This document shows, one piece after another, positions 26,581-37,358 of a DNA stretch of 64,000 bases; the stretch's first letter is position 1; each line of letters starts with the position of its first letter. The notes under the pieces are model-generated. The model was not told where the DNA came from. It did no database searches and saw only the letters and a list, made by a program, of their open reading frames with translations. Origin of the DNA: Microbacterium pullorum. Lineage in GTDB: Bacteria > Actinomycetota > Actinomycetes > Actinomycetales > Microbacteriaceae. Made by a program: the position numbers and the translations under genes. The stretch is from the NCBI RefSeq assembly GCF_014836535.1, contig NZ_JACSQP010000005.1, forward strand, positions 300,175 through 364,174, written 5' to 3'.

Positions 26581-28370
26581 GTGTCGCGCAATCGGATGAG
26601 GTCGCCCAGCACCGAGGCGGCACCGCCTGCACCACCACCGCCGCCGCCGCCCGCGACCGCGAAGCCCGGTACCGTCACCTCTCGGTAGTCGAGCTGCATG
26701 CGGGGCGAGCTGTTGCCTCCCCAGGTCACCTTGCCGGCGTACACCTGGCCGTTCCAGCGCCCGCCGCCCGTGGACTGGCCGATGTGCACGGTGCACGGCG
26801 AGTACGCCAACCCGGTGATGCGGGCATCCATCACGACGTCACCGATGTCGATCGTGCCGGGGGTGGCGAAGCCCGAGACCGGGGCACAGGTGGGCGTGTG
26901 GTCGGGGGTGCCGTCGGGGGTGATGATGTTGAAGGCGTGGGGGGCACCGTCGGCGGATGTGACCTTGAGCTTCTGCGCCTGCACCGACGAGACGAGGAAG
27001 GTCACGTTCGTCTTCACCGCGAACGCCACGTCGTAGAGCTTCAGCGTCGAGCAGGTGCGGGCGTCGACGATGGTCGGCGCGGTCAACGCGTTGATCATCG
27101 CGCGGTCTGCCGGGCTGTTCTGGTAGTCGCACCCCGGCGTCGCGATGCGCGTGTAGCCCGGCCACCCGGTGGCAGGGAAGGCCAGGTCGACCCATTCGAA
27201 CGCTCCGGGAGTCAACGCCCACGGCGTGTCGACGGTCGGTGCCGTCGGGGCCACCAGCCCCCCGACGTTCTGCCGCACGGTGCCGTGGACGGTGGGGCCG
27301 GAGCTCCACGTGGAATACGTACCGGCCAGGGTGAGGCTGCCGGTGATCGTCGTCCCCGGCGCGATGGAGTGTGCCACGCCGGGACGGGATGAGGTCACGT
27401 CGCCGTTGATCCTGGCACCCTGCATCTGGCTGATCTTGCCCGCCACCCGCACCGAGCCCGTGGTGCTGTTGAAGAAGTCCGCGTCGCCGGATCCGGCGGC
27501 GGTCACCGAGCCCGACACGGTGGCGGCGTTCACCGAGACCGCTCCGCCCGCCCACACGCCGCCGCCGAGGTGGGTCGTCGGCCCGCCGATCGCCGCGTCG
27601 CCGACGGCGGTCACCGAACCGACGACGCGACCGCCGCTGTTGACCGTGGCCTTGCCGCGCGTGTACACGCTGCCGCCGATCGTCGCGCTGGTGGTGAGCG
27701 TGAAGTCGCCCATCGCGTGCACGTCGCCGTCGACGCCGACCGCGTTGTTCTGGATCTGCACCGAGCGCGACGCGATCACGTCACCGTGGATGCGGCACTG
27801 GTTGGAGAGGTTCACCGCGCCGTCGCGCACGATCAGGTCGCCGAAGATCTCCATCGAGTTGTTGCAGTCGAAGTCGCCACTGTCCAGCACGATGTCGCCG
27901 TCGATCGCCGGTGCCGTGATGTTGATGGACGAGACGTTGAGTGACCCGGAGGCGGAGATGACGGCACCCTTGAGGGATTGGGTGCTGAGGTTGCGCTGGT
28001 AGGTCGCTTCGGTGACGGTGGAGCCGCCGTCGGCACCACGGCCGGCGCTGCGCAGCAGCACCCTGCTCGAGTCGCACAGCACCTCGACCGTGAACCGCGG
28101 AGCGACGGTGGAGACGTACGATGCCGCGGAGCAGATGTCCTCTCCTCGCTGGCCGCGGGCGACCACCTCGGCGAGACCGGCGTCGGCCGCGGCGCGGGAC
28201 TGCACGCTCTCGCGCCCCTCCACGAGCATCGCCGAGGTGTTGACGACGATCGACGACAGCACGAGCCCGCCGATGCTGAGCACGAGCATGACGATCAGCA
28301 TCGACACGAGGGTCGATCCGGCGTCATCGTCGCACCTCCCGCTGCCGATCGGGCGGGGCCGAAGTCTCAT
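26577..28370 (-). CDS. Large pilin-like (PilX-type) protein with bactofilin-like beta-solenoid body
   Basis: A 597-residue protein. A short basic N-terminus ending in DDDAGSTLVSML leads into one hydrophobic helix (~22-42), as in PilX-type minor pilins, though the prepilin site is atypical (no Glu at +5). Residues ~140-360 are a long series of short strand-turn repeats (GDVIASRSV, GDVHAMGDFTL, GSVYTRGKATV, GSVTAVGDAAI, GGVWAGGAV, GSVTAAGSG), the pattern of polymer-forming bactofilin-like beta-helices. A Cys-containing C-terminal domain (~430-560) and a poly-Gly run near 577-588 follow. Start ATG 28370 shares a base with the previous stop. Its size and position suggest a pilus-tip or adhesin subunit, by inference. 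Confidence 0.75.
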   Translation of the reverse strand: MRLRPRPIGSGRCDDDAGSTLVSMLIVMLVLSIGGLVLSSIVVNTSAMLVEGRESVQSRAAADAGLAEVVARGQRGEDICSAASYVSTVAPRFTVEVLCDSSRVLLRSAGRGADGGSTVTEATYQRNLSTQSLKGAVISASGSLNVSSINITAPAIDGDIVLDSGDFDCNNSMEIFGDLIVRDGAVNLSNQCRIHGDVIASRSVQIQNNAVGVDGDVHAMGDFTLTTSATIGGSVYTRGKATVNSGGRVVGSVTAVGDAAIGGPTTHLGGGVWAGGAVSVNAATVSGSVTAAGSGDADFFNSTTGSVRVAGKISQMQGARINGDVTSSRPGVAHSIAPGTTITGSLTLAGTYSTWSSGPTVHGTVRQNVGGLVAPTAPTVDTPWALTPGAFEWVDLAFPATGWPGYTRIATPGCDYQNSPADRAMINALTAPTIVDARTCSTLKLYDVAFAVKTNVTFLVSSVQAQKLKVTSADGAPHAFNIITPDGTPDHTPTCAPVSGFATPGTIDIGDVVMDARITGLAYSPCTVHIGQSTGGGRWNGQVYAGKVTWGGNSSPRMQLDYREVTVPGFAVAGGGGGGGAGGAASVLGDLIRLRDT

Positions 28371-28900
28371 CAGCACGGGGGTCCTCCTGCAGCATCGTCC
28401 TGGGCCTGCGCGGTCGCCCCGTCGGTGATGATCGCGGTCTGTCGGTCGTGGGTGATGCGCAGGCCGATGCTCACTCCGCGGTTCCCTTCCGGCGCGAACG
28501 CGGCGTCGCCGGGGAGCGTCGCGGTGACGCCCGTCGCGATCGGCTTCCACGTGTTCGTGGCGGCCGAGCGGGGCGTCGGCCCGGCGCTGTAGCGGAGGTC
28601 TGCTCCCACCATCGCCCAGGCTCGGCACTCGGCCGTCCCGGTGTCCGTGAGCACCCGGGCGTCCAGACGCGTGCCGCCGAGGCTCACCCGCAGCATCGTG
28701 GCGTTGCGGATCGACTGTGTGAGTGAGGCGCTGGCGACATTCGCCGAGCCGGTGGCACGGTCGCGGGCGGCGGCCTGCTGCTGCGCCGTCAGCCCGTTGA
28801 TGAGCACGAGGGCGACCATGCCGGCCACGAGCGAGGCGACCACGACGGCCACGATGATCTCCACCAGGCTCATGCCTGCGTCGTCGCTGCGGCGGGTCAT
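28370..28900 (-). CDS. Minor pilin, PilW-like
   Basis: A 176-residue pilin-like protein. The prepilin site is DDAG|MSLVEIIVAVVVAS, with Gly9 at -1, Glu14 at mature position +5 and a ~20-residue hydrophobic helix. The globular part has a Cys pair (near residue 103 and at the last residue). Start ATG at 28900 overlaps the upstream stop by 4 bp (ATGA). Position between PilV-like and PilX-like genes gives the PilV-W-X order seen in minor-pilin priming complexes. Confidence 0.8.
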   Translation of the reverse strand: MTRRSDDAGMSLVEIIVAVVVASLVAGMVALVLINGLTAQQQAAARDRATGSANVASASLTQSIRNATMLRVSLGGTRLDARVLTDTGTAECRAWAMVGADLRYSAGPTPRSAATNTWKPIATGVTATLPGDAAFAPEGNRGVSIGLRITHDRQTAIITDGATAQAQDDAAGGPPC

Positions 28901-29322
28901 GGCGCCGACACCCGTACGCGGGTGGGGATGGTGACGAGCAGGTCCCCCTGCGCGTCGCGCACCGTGACGCTGACCTGCAGCGACGCGGGGTAGTCGTTGG
29001 CTGCGGGCGGGCACCCGTCGAGCACCGCGATCGAGGCCCGCATGCCGGTGCCCGCCGCATCGGGCAGCGGCGCGTGCGCGGGCGTGGCGCGTGCCTGCAG
29101 GCCTGCGCAGCTCGTGGGGTTCAGCGGCGCGAGCGGAAAAGCGTCTCGCACGACGGCCAGCTGGGAATTGCCGAACGCGGTGGCAGCCACGAGGTCTTTG
29201 TTGTCCACGCTGAGACGCACCGCGCCCACCACCATCGGCAGGACGGCGAGGGAGATGACCGCGAGCAGGAACAGCGCGATGATCACTTCCACGAGGCTGA
29301 AGCCGTCGTCGTCACCCACCAT
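28897..29322 (-). CDS. Minor pilin, PilV-like
   Basis: A 141-residue pilin-like protein. The prepilin site is MVGDDDG|FSLVEVIIALFLL with Glu12 at mature +5. The globular domain has two cysteines, probably disulfide-bonded. The ATG at 29322 is chosen because a GGGGGAG ribosome site lies just upstream and the leader length fits; the frame is open further but the extension is Pro-rich and lies across the terminator hairpin. First gene after that hairpin. Confidence 0.82.
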   Translation of the reverse strand: MVGDDDGFSLVEVIIALFLLAVISLAVLPMVVGAVRLSVDNKDLVAATAFGNSQLAVVRDAFPLAPLNPTSCAGLQARATPAHAPLPDAAGTGMRASIAVLDGCPPAANDYPASLQVSVTVRDAQGDLLVTIPTRVRVSAP

Positions 29323-29354
29323 CTCTCCCCCTTGCGCTCCATCGTGCTGCCGGC

Positions 29355-29392
29355 AGCGCGGGACCGACCGTCGGGTCGGTCGGTCCCGCGCT
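29355..29392 (-). terminator. Terminator or attenuator hairpin between pilA and the minor pilin genes
   Basis: A perfect inverted repeat (AGCGCGGGACCGACC and its complement; 16 bp counting the next G-C pair) sits 9 nt downstream of the pilA stop and upstream of the PilV-like gene. It should stop most transcripts after pilA and let some through, giving far more major pilin than assembly proteins. Confidence 0.75.
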
Positions 29393-29401
29393 GGAGTGGT
29401 G

Positions 29402-29836
29402 TCAGCCGCCGGTAGGAGGGGTGGTGGCGGCGGGACCGCAGCCGGGGCCGGACTTAACTGCGTTCGTGATCCCATCGGCGGTACCGGTGACGCAGAATCC
29501 ATCGATCGTGTCGGCGTCGGAGACGCTTAGGGCGATACCGGTCAGCTGATCCTCGCTCTGGTCAGCGAGGTCGTTCAGGGCCGTGTTGATTTCGGTTGCC
29601 GTCTTGCCCTGGGCGATGTCCGACGCGGTCTGCGAGGCGCCGTTGGCGGTGATCGACTCGAGGGCGCTCTCCTTGGCCTGGTCCTGCAGGCCCATGAAGA
29701 CGGGAACGGCGATGGCGGCGAGGACGCCGAGGATCACGACGACGACGATGAGCTCGATGAGCGAGAAGCCCTCATCGCCGTTCTCCTCGCGACGAGCCTT
29801 CTCGGCCTGGACGTAGTTGCGGATGGTGCTGCGCAT
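29402..29836 (-). CDS. pilA: Major type IV pilin (PilA-like)
   Basis: A 144-residue type IVa-style prepilin. A 23-residue charged leader ends in Gly23, cut before Phe24 (EEGNGDEG-type leader then FSLIELIVVVVILG); Glu28 is the conserved +5 residue, and the hydrophobic helix runs to about residue 48. The globular part ends with a Cys pair (GFCVTG and GPGCGP) that likely closes a D-region loop. ATG at 29836 has an AGGAGG ribosome site 9 nt upstream. Strong -35-like promoter upstream and terminator downstream mark it as the highly expressed subunit. Confidence 0.9.
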   Translation of the reverse strand: MRSTIRNYVQAEKARREENGDEGFSLIELIVVVVILGVLAAIAVPVFMGLQDQAKESALESITANGASQTASDIAQGKTATEINTALNDLADQSEDQLTGIALSVSDADTIDGFCVTGTADGITNAVKSGPGCGPAATTPPTGG

Positions 29837-30136
29837 GGTGGCGTGCCTCCTGGTATGGGGATGTTGCAGGACGACTCGGCACGCCCGATGACGCCTCCGT
29901 TTGGGGCGTTGGCGCACTTCGGGGGTCGAGCACACAGGGCTGCGACAAGTGCTGAGCGAGGGTTCGGGGTACGCCACGCGGCGTAACCCTCCCCCCTGTG
30001 ACAATCATTAGAGGATTCTCATAGAGGTGTCAAGGAAAACTCTGAACGTGCCGTCAATTACGCGCGGCGCGCGCGATCCGACCTCCCACGACCGGTGGCA
30101 CCGCTGTTCCCGTCGACGACCTCGGCCCGCCGGAAC
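29837..30136. other. Gene-free region upstream of pilA
   Basis: About 300 bp without a convincing gene. It holds the ribosome site and long leader (about 160 nt) of pilA, a small dyad near 29985-29998, the AT-richer pilA promoter, and then the remnant gene's 3' flank. Confidence 0.6.
30005..30033 (-). promoter_or_regulatory. Promoter of pilA with consensus -35
   Basis: On the minus strand a perfect TTGACA (30028-30033) is followed by TCTAAT (30007-30012, 15-nt spacer) or TAATGA (30005-30010, 17-nt spacer). The surrounding 60 bp are unusually AT-rich for this window. It implies a long untranslated leader before pilA. Confidence 0.6.
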
Positions 30137-30413
30137 TCACTCCGATGCGGAGTAGTACGCGATCTTGTCGTCGAGCACGCCGATCGCCGCGGCGATGGCC
30201 GCGGTGCGCTCCTCGAGGTTCGACCGATGGCGCCGGAGGAACGACACGCGGTCGGCGGCCTCGCCGCTCCCCCGCAACAGCCCCGTGAACTCGCGCAGGT
30301 CGGCGATGCGCGACGAAGCGATCGAGGACCGCGAAGGCGCGGTCGGCGTCGATGCGGGTACCGAAGTCCATCGCGCCCAGCACGGGGCTCGGAATCGAGG
30401 TCGTCATGTCCAT
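30137..30413 (-). pseudogene. Chimeric remnant: aldo/keto reductase start joined to a MerR-type C-terminus
   Basis: Read from 30413, the first ~34 codons match the N-terminus of aldo/keto reductases (SPVLGAMDFGTRIDADRAFAVLDRF). The homology then stops. In another frame, ending at the TGA 30137-30139, the last ~55 codons match the C-terminal helix of a MerR-family regulator (LREFTGLLRGS, then VSFLRRHRSNLEERTAAI and LDDKIAYY). The two parts meet near 30300-30320. A simple reading is that a deletion removed the body of a reductase gene and the front of a neighbouring regulator gene. Not expected to make a working protein. Confidence 0.65.
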
Positions 30414-30469
30414 GACGGCGACGATCGCACCTGGAGCGCGCTCCAGGTCAAGCCCCGACGCGGGGCGGC

Positions 30470-31468
30470 CTACCAGAGCGGGTGGATGTCCGCCCGCAGC
30501 ATCCGGTCGTACACGTCGCGGACGACGGCGTCGAAAGCGTCGAGGTCGAACCCGCTGCCCGGTTCGAGCAGCGCCGCAGCCTGGGCGTTGGTCGTGGCCT
30601 GCGCGACGGTGCGCGCTCCCGGAATCACGGTCGTCACGCCCCGGAGCGACGCACCCCAGGCCAGCGACGCCGCCGGCAGGGAGACACCCTCGGGAAGCGC
30701 TGCGGCGAGCTCCGCCGCGGCGGCGAGACCTGTCTCGTAGTCCACGCCCGAGAACGTCTCGCCGCGGTCGAAGGCCTCGCCGTGGCGGTTGAACGACCGG
30801 TGGTCATCGCCGGCGAACGTGGTGGCCGTGGTGTACTTGCCGCTCAGCAGCCCCGACGCCAGCGGCACCCGCGCGAAGATCGCGACACCGGCATCCACTG
30901 CCGCCGGCAGCACCTCATCGAGGGGCTTCAGCCGGAACGGGTTGACGATGATCTGCACGTTGGTCACGTGCGGGTGGGCGATGGCGGCGAGCGCCTGTGC
31001 GCACGTCTCCACCGACACGCCGTAGGCGCCGATCGTGCCGTCGGCCACCAGGGCGTCGAGCGCGTCGTAGGTCGCATCGGCCTCGATCACCTCGGTGGGC
31101 GGGCAGTGCAGCTGCACGAGGTCGAGGGTGTCCACACCCAGGTTGCGGCGTGAGCGGTCGGTCCACGCGCGGAAGTTCTCGGGCGAGTAGTTGGCGGGCT
31201 CCTGCGCCATGCGGCGCCCCATCTTGGTCGCCACGGTGATGCCGTGCCCGGGGTGCTCGGCGAGGAATCCGCCGATGATCGTCTCGCTGCGGCCGTCGCC
31301 GTAGACGTCCGCGGTGTCGAACAGGGTGACGCCCTGGTCGAGGGATGCCGCGAGAACGGCGCGCGCGTCGGCTTCGTCGACGGCACCCCAGTCGGCGCCG
31401 AGCTGCCAGGTGCCGAGGCCGATGGCCGAGACGGCGCGGCCGGTGCGGCCGAGGGGACGATGCTGCAT
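30470..31468 (-). CDS. Aldo/keto reductase
   Basis: A 332-residue TIM-barrel NADPH oxidoreductase of the YajO/Gcy-like general type (AKR families 11-13). The N-terminus RPLGRTGRAVSAIGLGTWQLG is typical, and the catalytic tetrad is visible: Asp in FDTADVYG, Tyr in VYG, Lys in ATKMG and His in VQLHCPP. The NADP segment near the C-terminus reads TTVIPGART. ATG with a GGAG ribosome site. Substrate unknown. It lies beside the remnant of a second, different aldo/keto reductase. Confidence 0.9.
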   Translation of the reverse strand: MQHRPLGRTGRAVSAIGLGTWQLGADWGAVDEADARAVLAASLDQGVTLFDTADVYGDGRSETIIGGFLAEHPGHGITVATKMGRRMAQEPANYSPENFRAWTDRSRRNLGVDTLDLVQLHCPPTEVIEADATYDALDALVADGTIGAYGVSVETCAQALAAIAHPHVTNVQIIVNPFRLKPLDEVLPAAVDAGVAIFARVPLASGLLSGKYTTATTFAGDDHRSFNRHGEAFDRGETFSGVDYETGLAAAAELAAALPEGVSLPAASLAWGASLRGVTTVIPGARTVAQATTNAQAAALLEPGSGFDLDAFDAVVRDVYDRMLRADIHPLW

Positions 31469-31537
31469 GGGGGAACTCCTTCGTAGGACACCAGGATCCC
31501 ACGTCGGCCACTGCCGAGGCGCCGCCTCCGGCCGGGA

Positions 31538-31951
31538 CTATGCGACCGGGCGGCGCTCCCTCGCCCGTCGCCCGGCTGCCACGAACGCGGCGTCGAGCGC
31601 CGTGGCCGCGGCGACGGCCGCGACGTACACGACCAGGTCGCGCGGATCGAAGACGGTGCCGAGCAGCAGCATGGCGGGGCCGAAGGCCGCGCCGACGCGC
31701 TCGGGCAGGCCGGTGAGCTGGAACAGTTCCACCCCGACGCACCAGGTCGCCGCAGCGACCCCCACGACCCACGGCCGTGGGCGCGGCACCAGCAACACGA
31801 GCCCGGCGTAGGCGGCGAGCGCGTAGAGCAGGTCGCCCGCGATGTCGGATGCCGCACCGTCGGGTGCCCACCGGTGCACCGCGAGCCCCGCGGCGATCGT
31901 CATCGCGAGCACCAGGGCTGCGGCGAGGCGACGGCGGGTGGGACGCGGCAT
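31538..31951 (-). CDS. DUF2809-type small membrane protein
   Basis: A 137-residue protein with about four hydrophobic helices and the DUF2809 hallmarks: LYALAAYAGLVLLVPRPRPW, ATWCVGVELFQLTGLPERV and a FDPRDLVVYVAAV segment. The C-terminus is basic and cytoplasmic. Function of the family is unknown; VanZ-like membrane folds are related in outline. The minus-strand box TACAGT lies 6 nt before the ATG, so a leaderless start is likely. Confidence 0.8.
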   Translation of the reverse strand: MPRPTRRRLAAALVLAMTIAAGLAVHRWAPDGAASDIAGDLLYALAAYAGLVLLVPRPRPWVVGVAAATWCVGVELFQLTGLPERVGAAFGPAMLLLGTVFDPRDLVVYVAAVAAATALDAAFVAAGRRARERRPVA

Positions 31952-31957
31952 CCGGTC

Positions 31958-31963
31958 ACTGTA
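31958..31963 (-). promoter_or_regulatory. Putative -10 box (TACAGT) of the DUF2809 gene
   Basis: TACAGT on the minus strand is separated by 6 nt from the ATG at 31951, fitting a leaderless start. Confidence 0.45.
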
Positions 31964-32020
31964 CCGACCGCCACACCACACCCCGGTGACCCCGCCCGGG
32001 CGATGCGAGAGGATCGGAAG

Positions 32021-32815
32021 ATGGATGACGCGCTCACTGCTTTGACCACCATGCCGTCGCCGCAGTTCGTGATGACCCCCGACGGCGACCGCATCGCGAC
32101 CTACACGTGGGGTGACGAGGCGGCGCCGACGGTGCTGTGTGTGCACGGGTTCGGCTCGAGCACGCGCGACAACTGGGTGAACACCGGGTGGGTGCGCGAC
32201 CTGCAGCGGGCGGGGCTGCGGGTGCTCGCCGTGGATCAGCGCGGTCACGGCGCCAGCGACAAGCCGCGCCGGCCCGGCGCGTACGAGATGACGAGTCTCG
32301 TCGGCGACCTCGTGAACGTGCTCGACACGTATCTGCTCGACACGGTCCGGTATCTCGGGTACTCGCTCGGCGGCCGGGTGGGCTGGCAGGTGGCGGTGGA
32401 TGTGCCGACGCGCATCGAGCGGGCCGTGCTCGGTGGCATCCCCGACGGGCGGCCGCTCGAGCGGATGCAGATCGACCAGGTGCACGCCTACCTCGAGGAG
32501 GGGCGTGCGGTGGAGGATGCCGTCACGCGCCGCTACGTCGCGCTGGCCGAACGGGTGTCGACGAACGACCTGCACGCCCTGGTCGCGCTGGCGGAGGGCA
32601 TGCGACTGGGTGACAGCGACCCCGACCCGGCATCCCCTCCCCCGCAGCCCGTGCTCTTCGCCACCGGCGAGGACGATCCGATCCTGGAACAGTCACGGCG
32701 GCTGGCCGCCACCGCCCCGCACGGCACGTTCGTGGAGATCCCGGGTCGGGACCACGTCAACGCACCGGGGTCGCGGGACTTCCGCCAGGCGGGGGTGCGG
32801 TTCTTGCAAGGGTGA
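32021..32815 (+). CDS. Alpha/beta hydrolase
   Basis: A 264-residue cytoplasmic hydrolase with an alpha/beta fold. The oxyanion segment is VHGFGSS, the nucleophile elbow GYSLGG (Ser ~108), the acid lies around GEDDPI and the catalytic His in GRDHVNAP. It resembles the 3-oxoadipate enol-lactonase/haloperoxidase group but has no diagnostic neighbour. ATG at 32021 has a GAGAGG ribosome site; an earlier in-frame ATG (32003 region) is possible. Substrate unknown. Confidence 0.85.
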   Translation: MDDALTALTTMPSPQFVMTPDGDRIATYTWGDEAAPTVLCVHGFGSSTRDNWVNTGWVRDLQRAGLRVLAVDQRGHGASDKPRRPGAYEMTSLVGDLVNVLDTYLLDTVRYLGYSLGGRVGWQVAVDVPTRIERAVLGGIPDGRPLERMQIDQVHAYLEEGRAVEDAVTRRYVALAERVSTNDLHALVALAEGMRLGDSDPDPASPPPQPVLFATGEDDPILEQSRRLAATAPHGTFVEIPGRDHVNAPGSRDFRQAGVRFLQG

Positions 32816-32909
32816 GGGCGGGCGGCCGCGGGGCCCTACGCTCGGAACGATGCGTCCCCGATGGGAGCTCGCACGGGCGGGCCTGCTGTGACGACTTCCC
32901 GCGGCATCG

Positions 32910-35191
<2,282 letters not shown>

Positions 35192-35245
35192 GGCGCGCCG
35201 CGCGGTCGTTGCGAGAGGGGGCGGAGCGGCCGAGACGGAACGCGC

Positions 35246-37246
35246 CTAGGGAACGATGATCTCGAACGCCGGGTCCCCCTGGTCGAGGACTCCGAGGAGC
35301 CGGCTCAGCACGCTCATGTCGCCGGTGGCCTCGATGCCTTCGGAGTCGAGGTCGCCGCCGGCCAGCCGGATCAGCCGGGGCTTGGAGAGCACCAGGTGAA
35401 GCGGCGTACCGGCATCCGCCTGCTTCTCGACATAGACCAGCACGCCGTTGCGCACCGTCACGTGAAAGCTGCGGCCGAGGTCGGTGAGCGTGACGTCCAT
35501 CGCGAGGTCCAGATCCCACGCCTTCGGACCATCGATGCGGATGGCGACGGCGTCGAAGAGCTGCTCCGGCGTGAGCTGCGCGAGGATCAGCGGTGCGCTG
35601 GTGAGCGCGGGGGTGCCGAAGTTGCCCTCGCGCAGCTCCGTCGCCCCGGAGAGGAAGAAGTTGCGCCAGGTGCCGTTCTCGGCACCGTACGCCAGTTGCT
35701 CGAGGGTGTCGGCATAGAGGGCGCGCGCGGCGGCGTGGTCGGGATCGGCGAAGACGGCGTGATCGAGTAGCGTCGCCGCCCACCGGAAATCGCCCTCGTC
35801 GAAGGCGACCTGCGCGAGTTCGATGACGCGATCCACCCCGCCGATCGCCGCGACGTAGCGTTCGGCGAGAGGCTGGGGCGGGTGCGGCCACAGCCGTGCC
35901 GGGTTGCCGTCGAACCACCCCATGTAGCGCTGGTAGATCGCCTTGACGTTGTGGCTGACCGAGCCGTAATAGCCGTGCGTGCTCCAAGATGCCTGGAGCG
36001 CCGGCGGCATCTCGAGCATCTCGGCGATCTCCGAGCCGGTGTAGCCCCGGTTGAGCAGACGCAGCGTCTGGTCGTGCAGATAGCCGTACAGATCCCGCTG
36101 GATGCCGAGGAACGCGCGGATCTCCTCGTTTCCCCAGGTGGGCCAGTGGTGCGATGCGAAGACGACCTCGACATCGCCGCCGAAGCGCTCGATCGCCTCG
36201 GTGAGGTACTGCGACCACACGTGCGGGTCACGCACCAGGGCCCCGCGCAGCGTCAGCAGGTTGTGCAGCGTGTGCGTGGCGTTCTCCGCCATGCACAGCG
36301 CCTTGTAGCGCGGGATGTGGAAGTGCATCTCCGACGGCGCTTCGGTGCCCGGCGCCATCTGGAACTCGAAATCCACCCCGTCGATCGTGTGGGTCTCGCC
36401 CGTCGTCATCACTTCGAGCGTCGGGGTGAGGATCGTCACCTCACCCGTGGAGGTCGTCTGCCCGAGTCCCGCACCCACCGCCCCGCGCGGGCCGCGAGCG
36501 AGTGCCGCACCGTACATGTAGCCGGCACGACGCCCCATCGCGGTCCCGGCGTAGACGTTCTCTGCGATGGCATGTTCGAGGAACCCCTCGGGCGCGATGA
36601 TCTGCACCTTCTTCGCATCGACGTCGTGCTGCGTGACGATGCCGAGCACGCCGCCGAAGTGGTCGAGGTGACTGTGCGTGTAGATGACCGCGTGGATCTG
36701 CCGGTCGCCGCGGTGCCTCCGATACAGCCCGAACGCGGCAGCCGCGGTCTCGGTGGAGATCAACGGATCCACCACGATCACCCCGGTGTCGCCCTCGATG
36801 ACCGACATCACCGAGAGATCGAGACCGCGCACCTGGTAAACGCCGGGGACCACTTCATAGAGGCCGTGCTTCGCGACGAGCTGCGACTGGCGCCAGAGGC
36901 TGGGGTTCACCGAGTCGGGCGCGTCCCCGTCGAGGAAGTCGTAGGCGGCGGCATCCCACACGACTTCGCCGTTGCGCCCGAGGATCTTGGGGTCATCCAG
37001 GGTTCCCAGGTACCCGCGATCCGCCGCGGCGAAGTCGCTCGTGTCCGCGAACGGCAGCGTGCGCCGGAGGCCTGCGTGCGCCGCGGGGATCGAAGGCTCG
37101 GGGTCGCGCTGGTGCATCGGGTTCCTTCGGTCGAGGACGGCATGGGAAGCATCGTGGATGCGGCGGTCGGGTTCAGTTTGGCGAGGCGCATTGCCGTTGT
37201 CGAGAGGGGTCGGTGGTCCCGTCGGGGCGACGGGGGCATTGGCCAC
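35246..37246 (-). CDS. Alkyl/aryl sulfatase of the metallo-beta-lactamase fold (SdsA-like)
   Basis: A 666-residue type III alkylsulfatase. The zinc motif THSHLDH is near residues 190-196 in an MBL domain, with later metal ligands in MAENATHTLHN. A helical dimerisation domain follows (GYTGSEIAEMLEMPPAL onward), then a C-terminal SCP2-like lipid-binding domain (from ~540; MDVTLTDLGRSFHVTVRNGVLVY). Such enzymes hydrolyse long-chain alkyl sulfates such as SDS. No signal peptide is seen. Two starts are possible: GTG 37246 has an AGGAGGAA ribosome site, while ATG 37117 has GAAGGAA and matches where family homology begins. The longer form is given on ribosome-site strength. Confidence 0.86.
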   Translation of the reverse strand: MANAPVAPTGPPTPLDNGNAPRQTEPDRRIHDASHAVLDRRNPMHQRDPEPSIPAAHAGLRRTLPFADTSDFAAADRGYLGTLDDPKILGRNGEVVWDAAAYDFLDGDAPDSVNPSLWRQSQLVAKHGLYEVVPGVYQVRGLDLSVMSVIEGDTGVIVVDPLISTETAAAAFGLYRRHRGDRQIHAVIYTHSHLDHFGGVLGIVTQHDVDAKKVQIIAPEGFLEHAIAENVYAGTAMGRRAGYMYGAALARGPRGAVGAGLGQTTSTGEVTILTPTLEVMTTGETHTIDGVDFEFQMAPGTEAPSEMHFHIPRYKALCMAENATHTLHNLLTLRGALVRDPHVWSQYLTEAIERFGGDVEVVFASHHWPTWGNEEIRAFLGIQRDLYGYLHDQTLRLLNRGYTGSEIAEMLEMPPALQASWSTHGYYGSVSHNVKAIYQRYMGWFDGNPARLWPHPPQPLAERYVAAIGGVDRVIELAQVAFDEGDFRWAATLLDHAVFADPDHAAARALYADTLEQLAYGAENGTWRNFFLSGATELREGNFGTPALTSAPLILAQLTPEQLFDAVAIRIDGPKAWDLDLAMDVTLTDLGRSFHVTVRNGVLVYVEKQADAGTPLHLVLSKPRLIRLAGGDLDSEGIEATGDMSVLSRLLGVLDQGDPAFEIIVP

Positions 37247-37358
37247 GCTTCCTCCTCAGGCGGGCGTTCTACGAGTTCTCCACAGATTCGTCCTATTTCT
37301 CTCTTGGTCTGGGTTTTGCCTCGGTTCAATGTCGGAGGGGGGCGGCAGGATTGGGGGC

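Noticed and set aside
35192..35245. Terminator between rox and the sulfatase
   Set aside because: Only short GC-rich inversions are present; no stable stem stands out.
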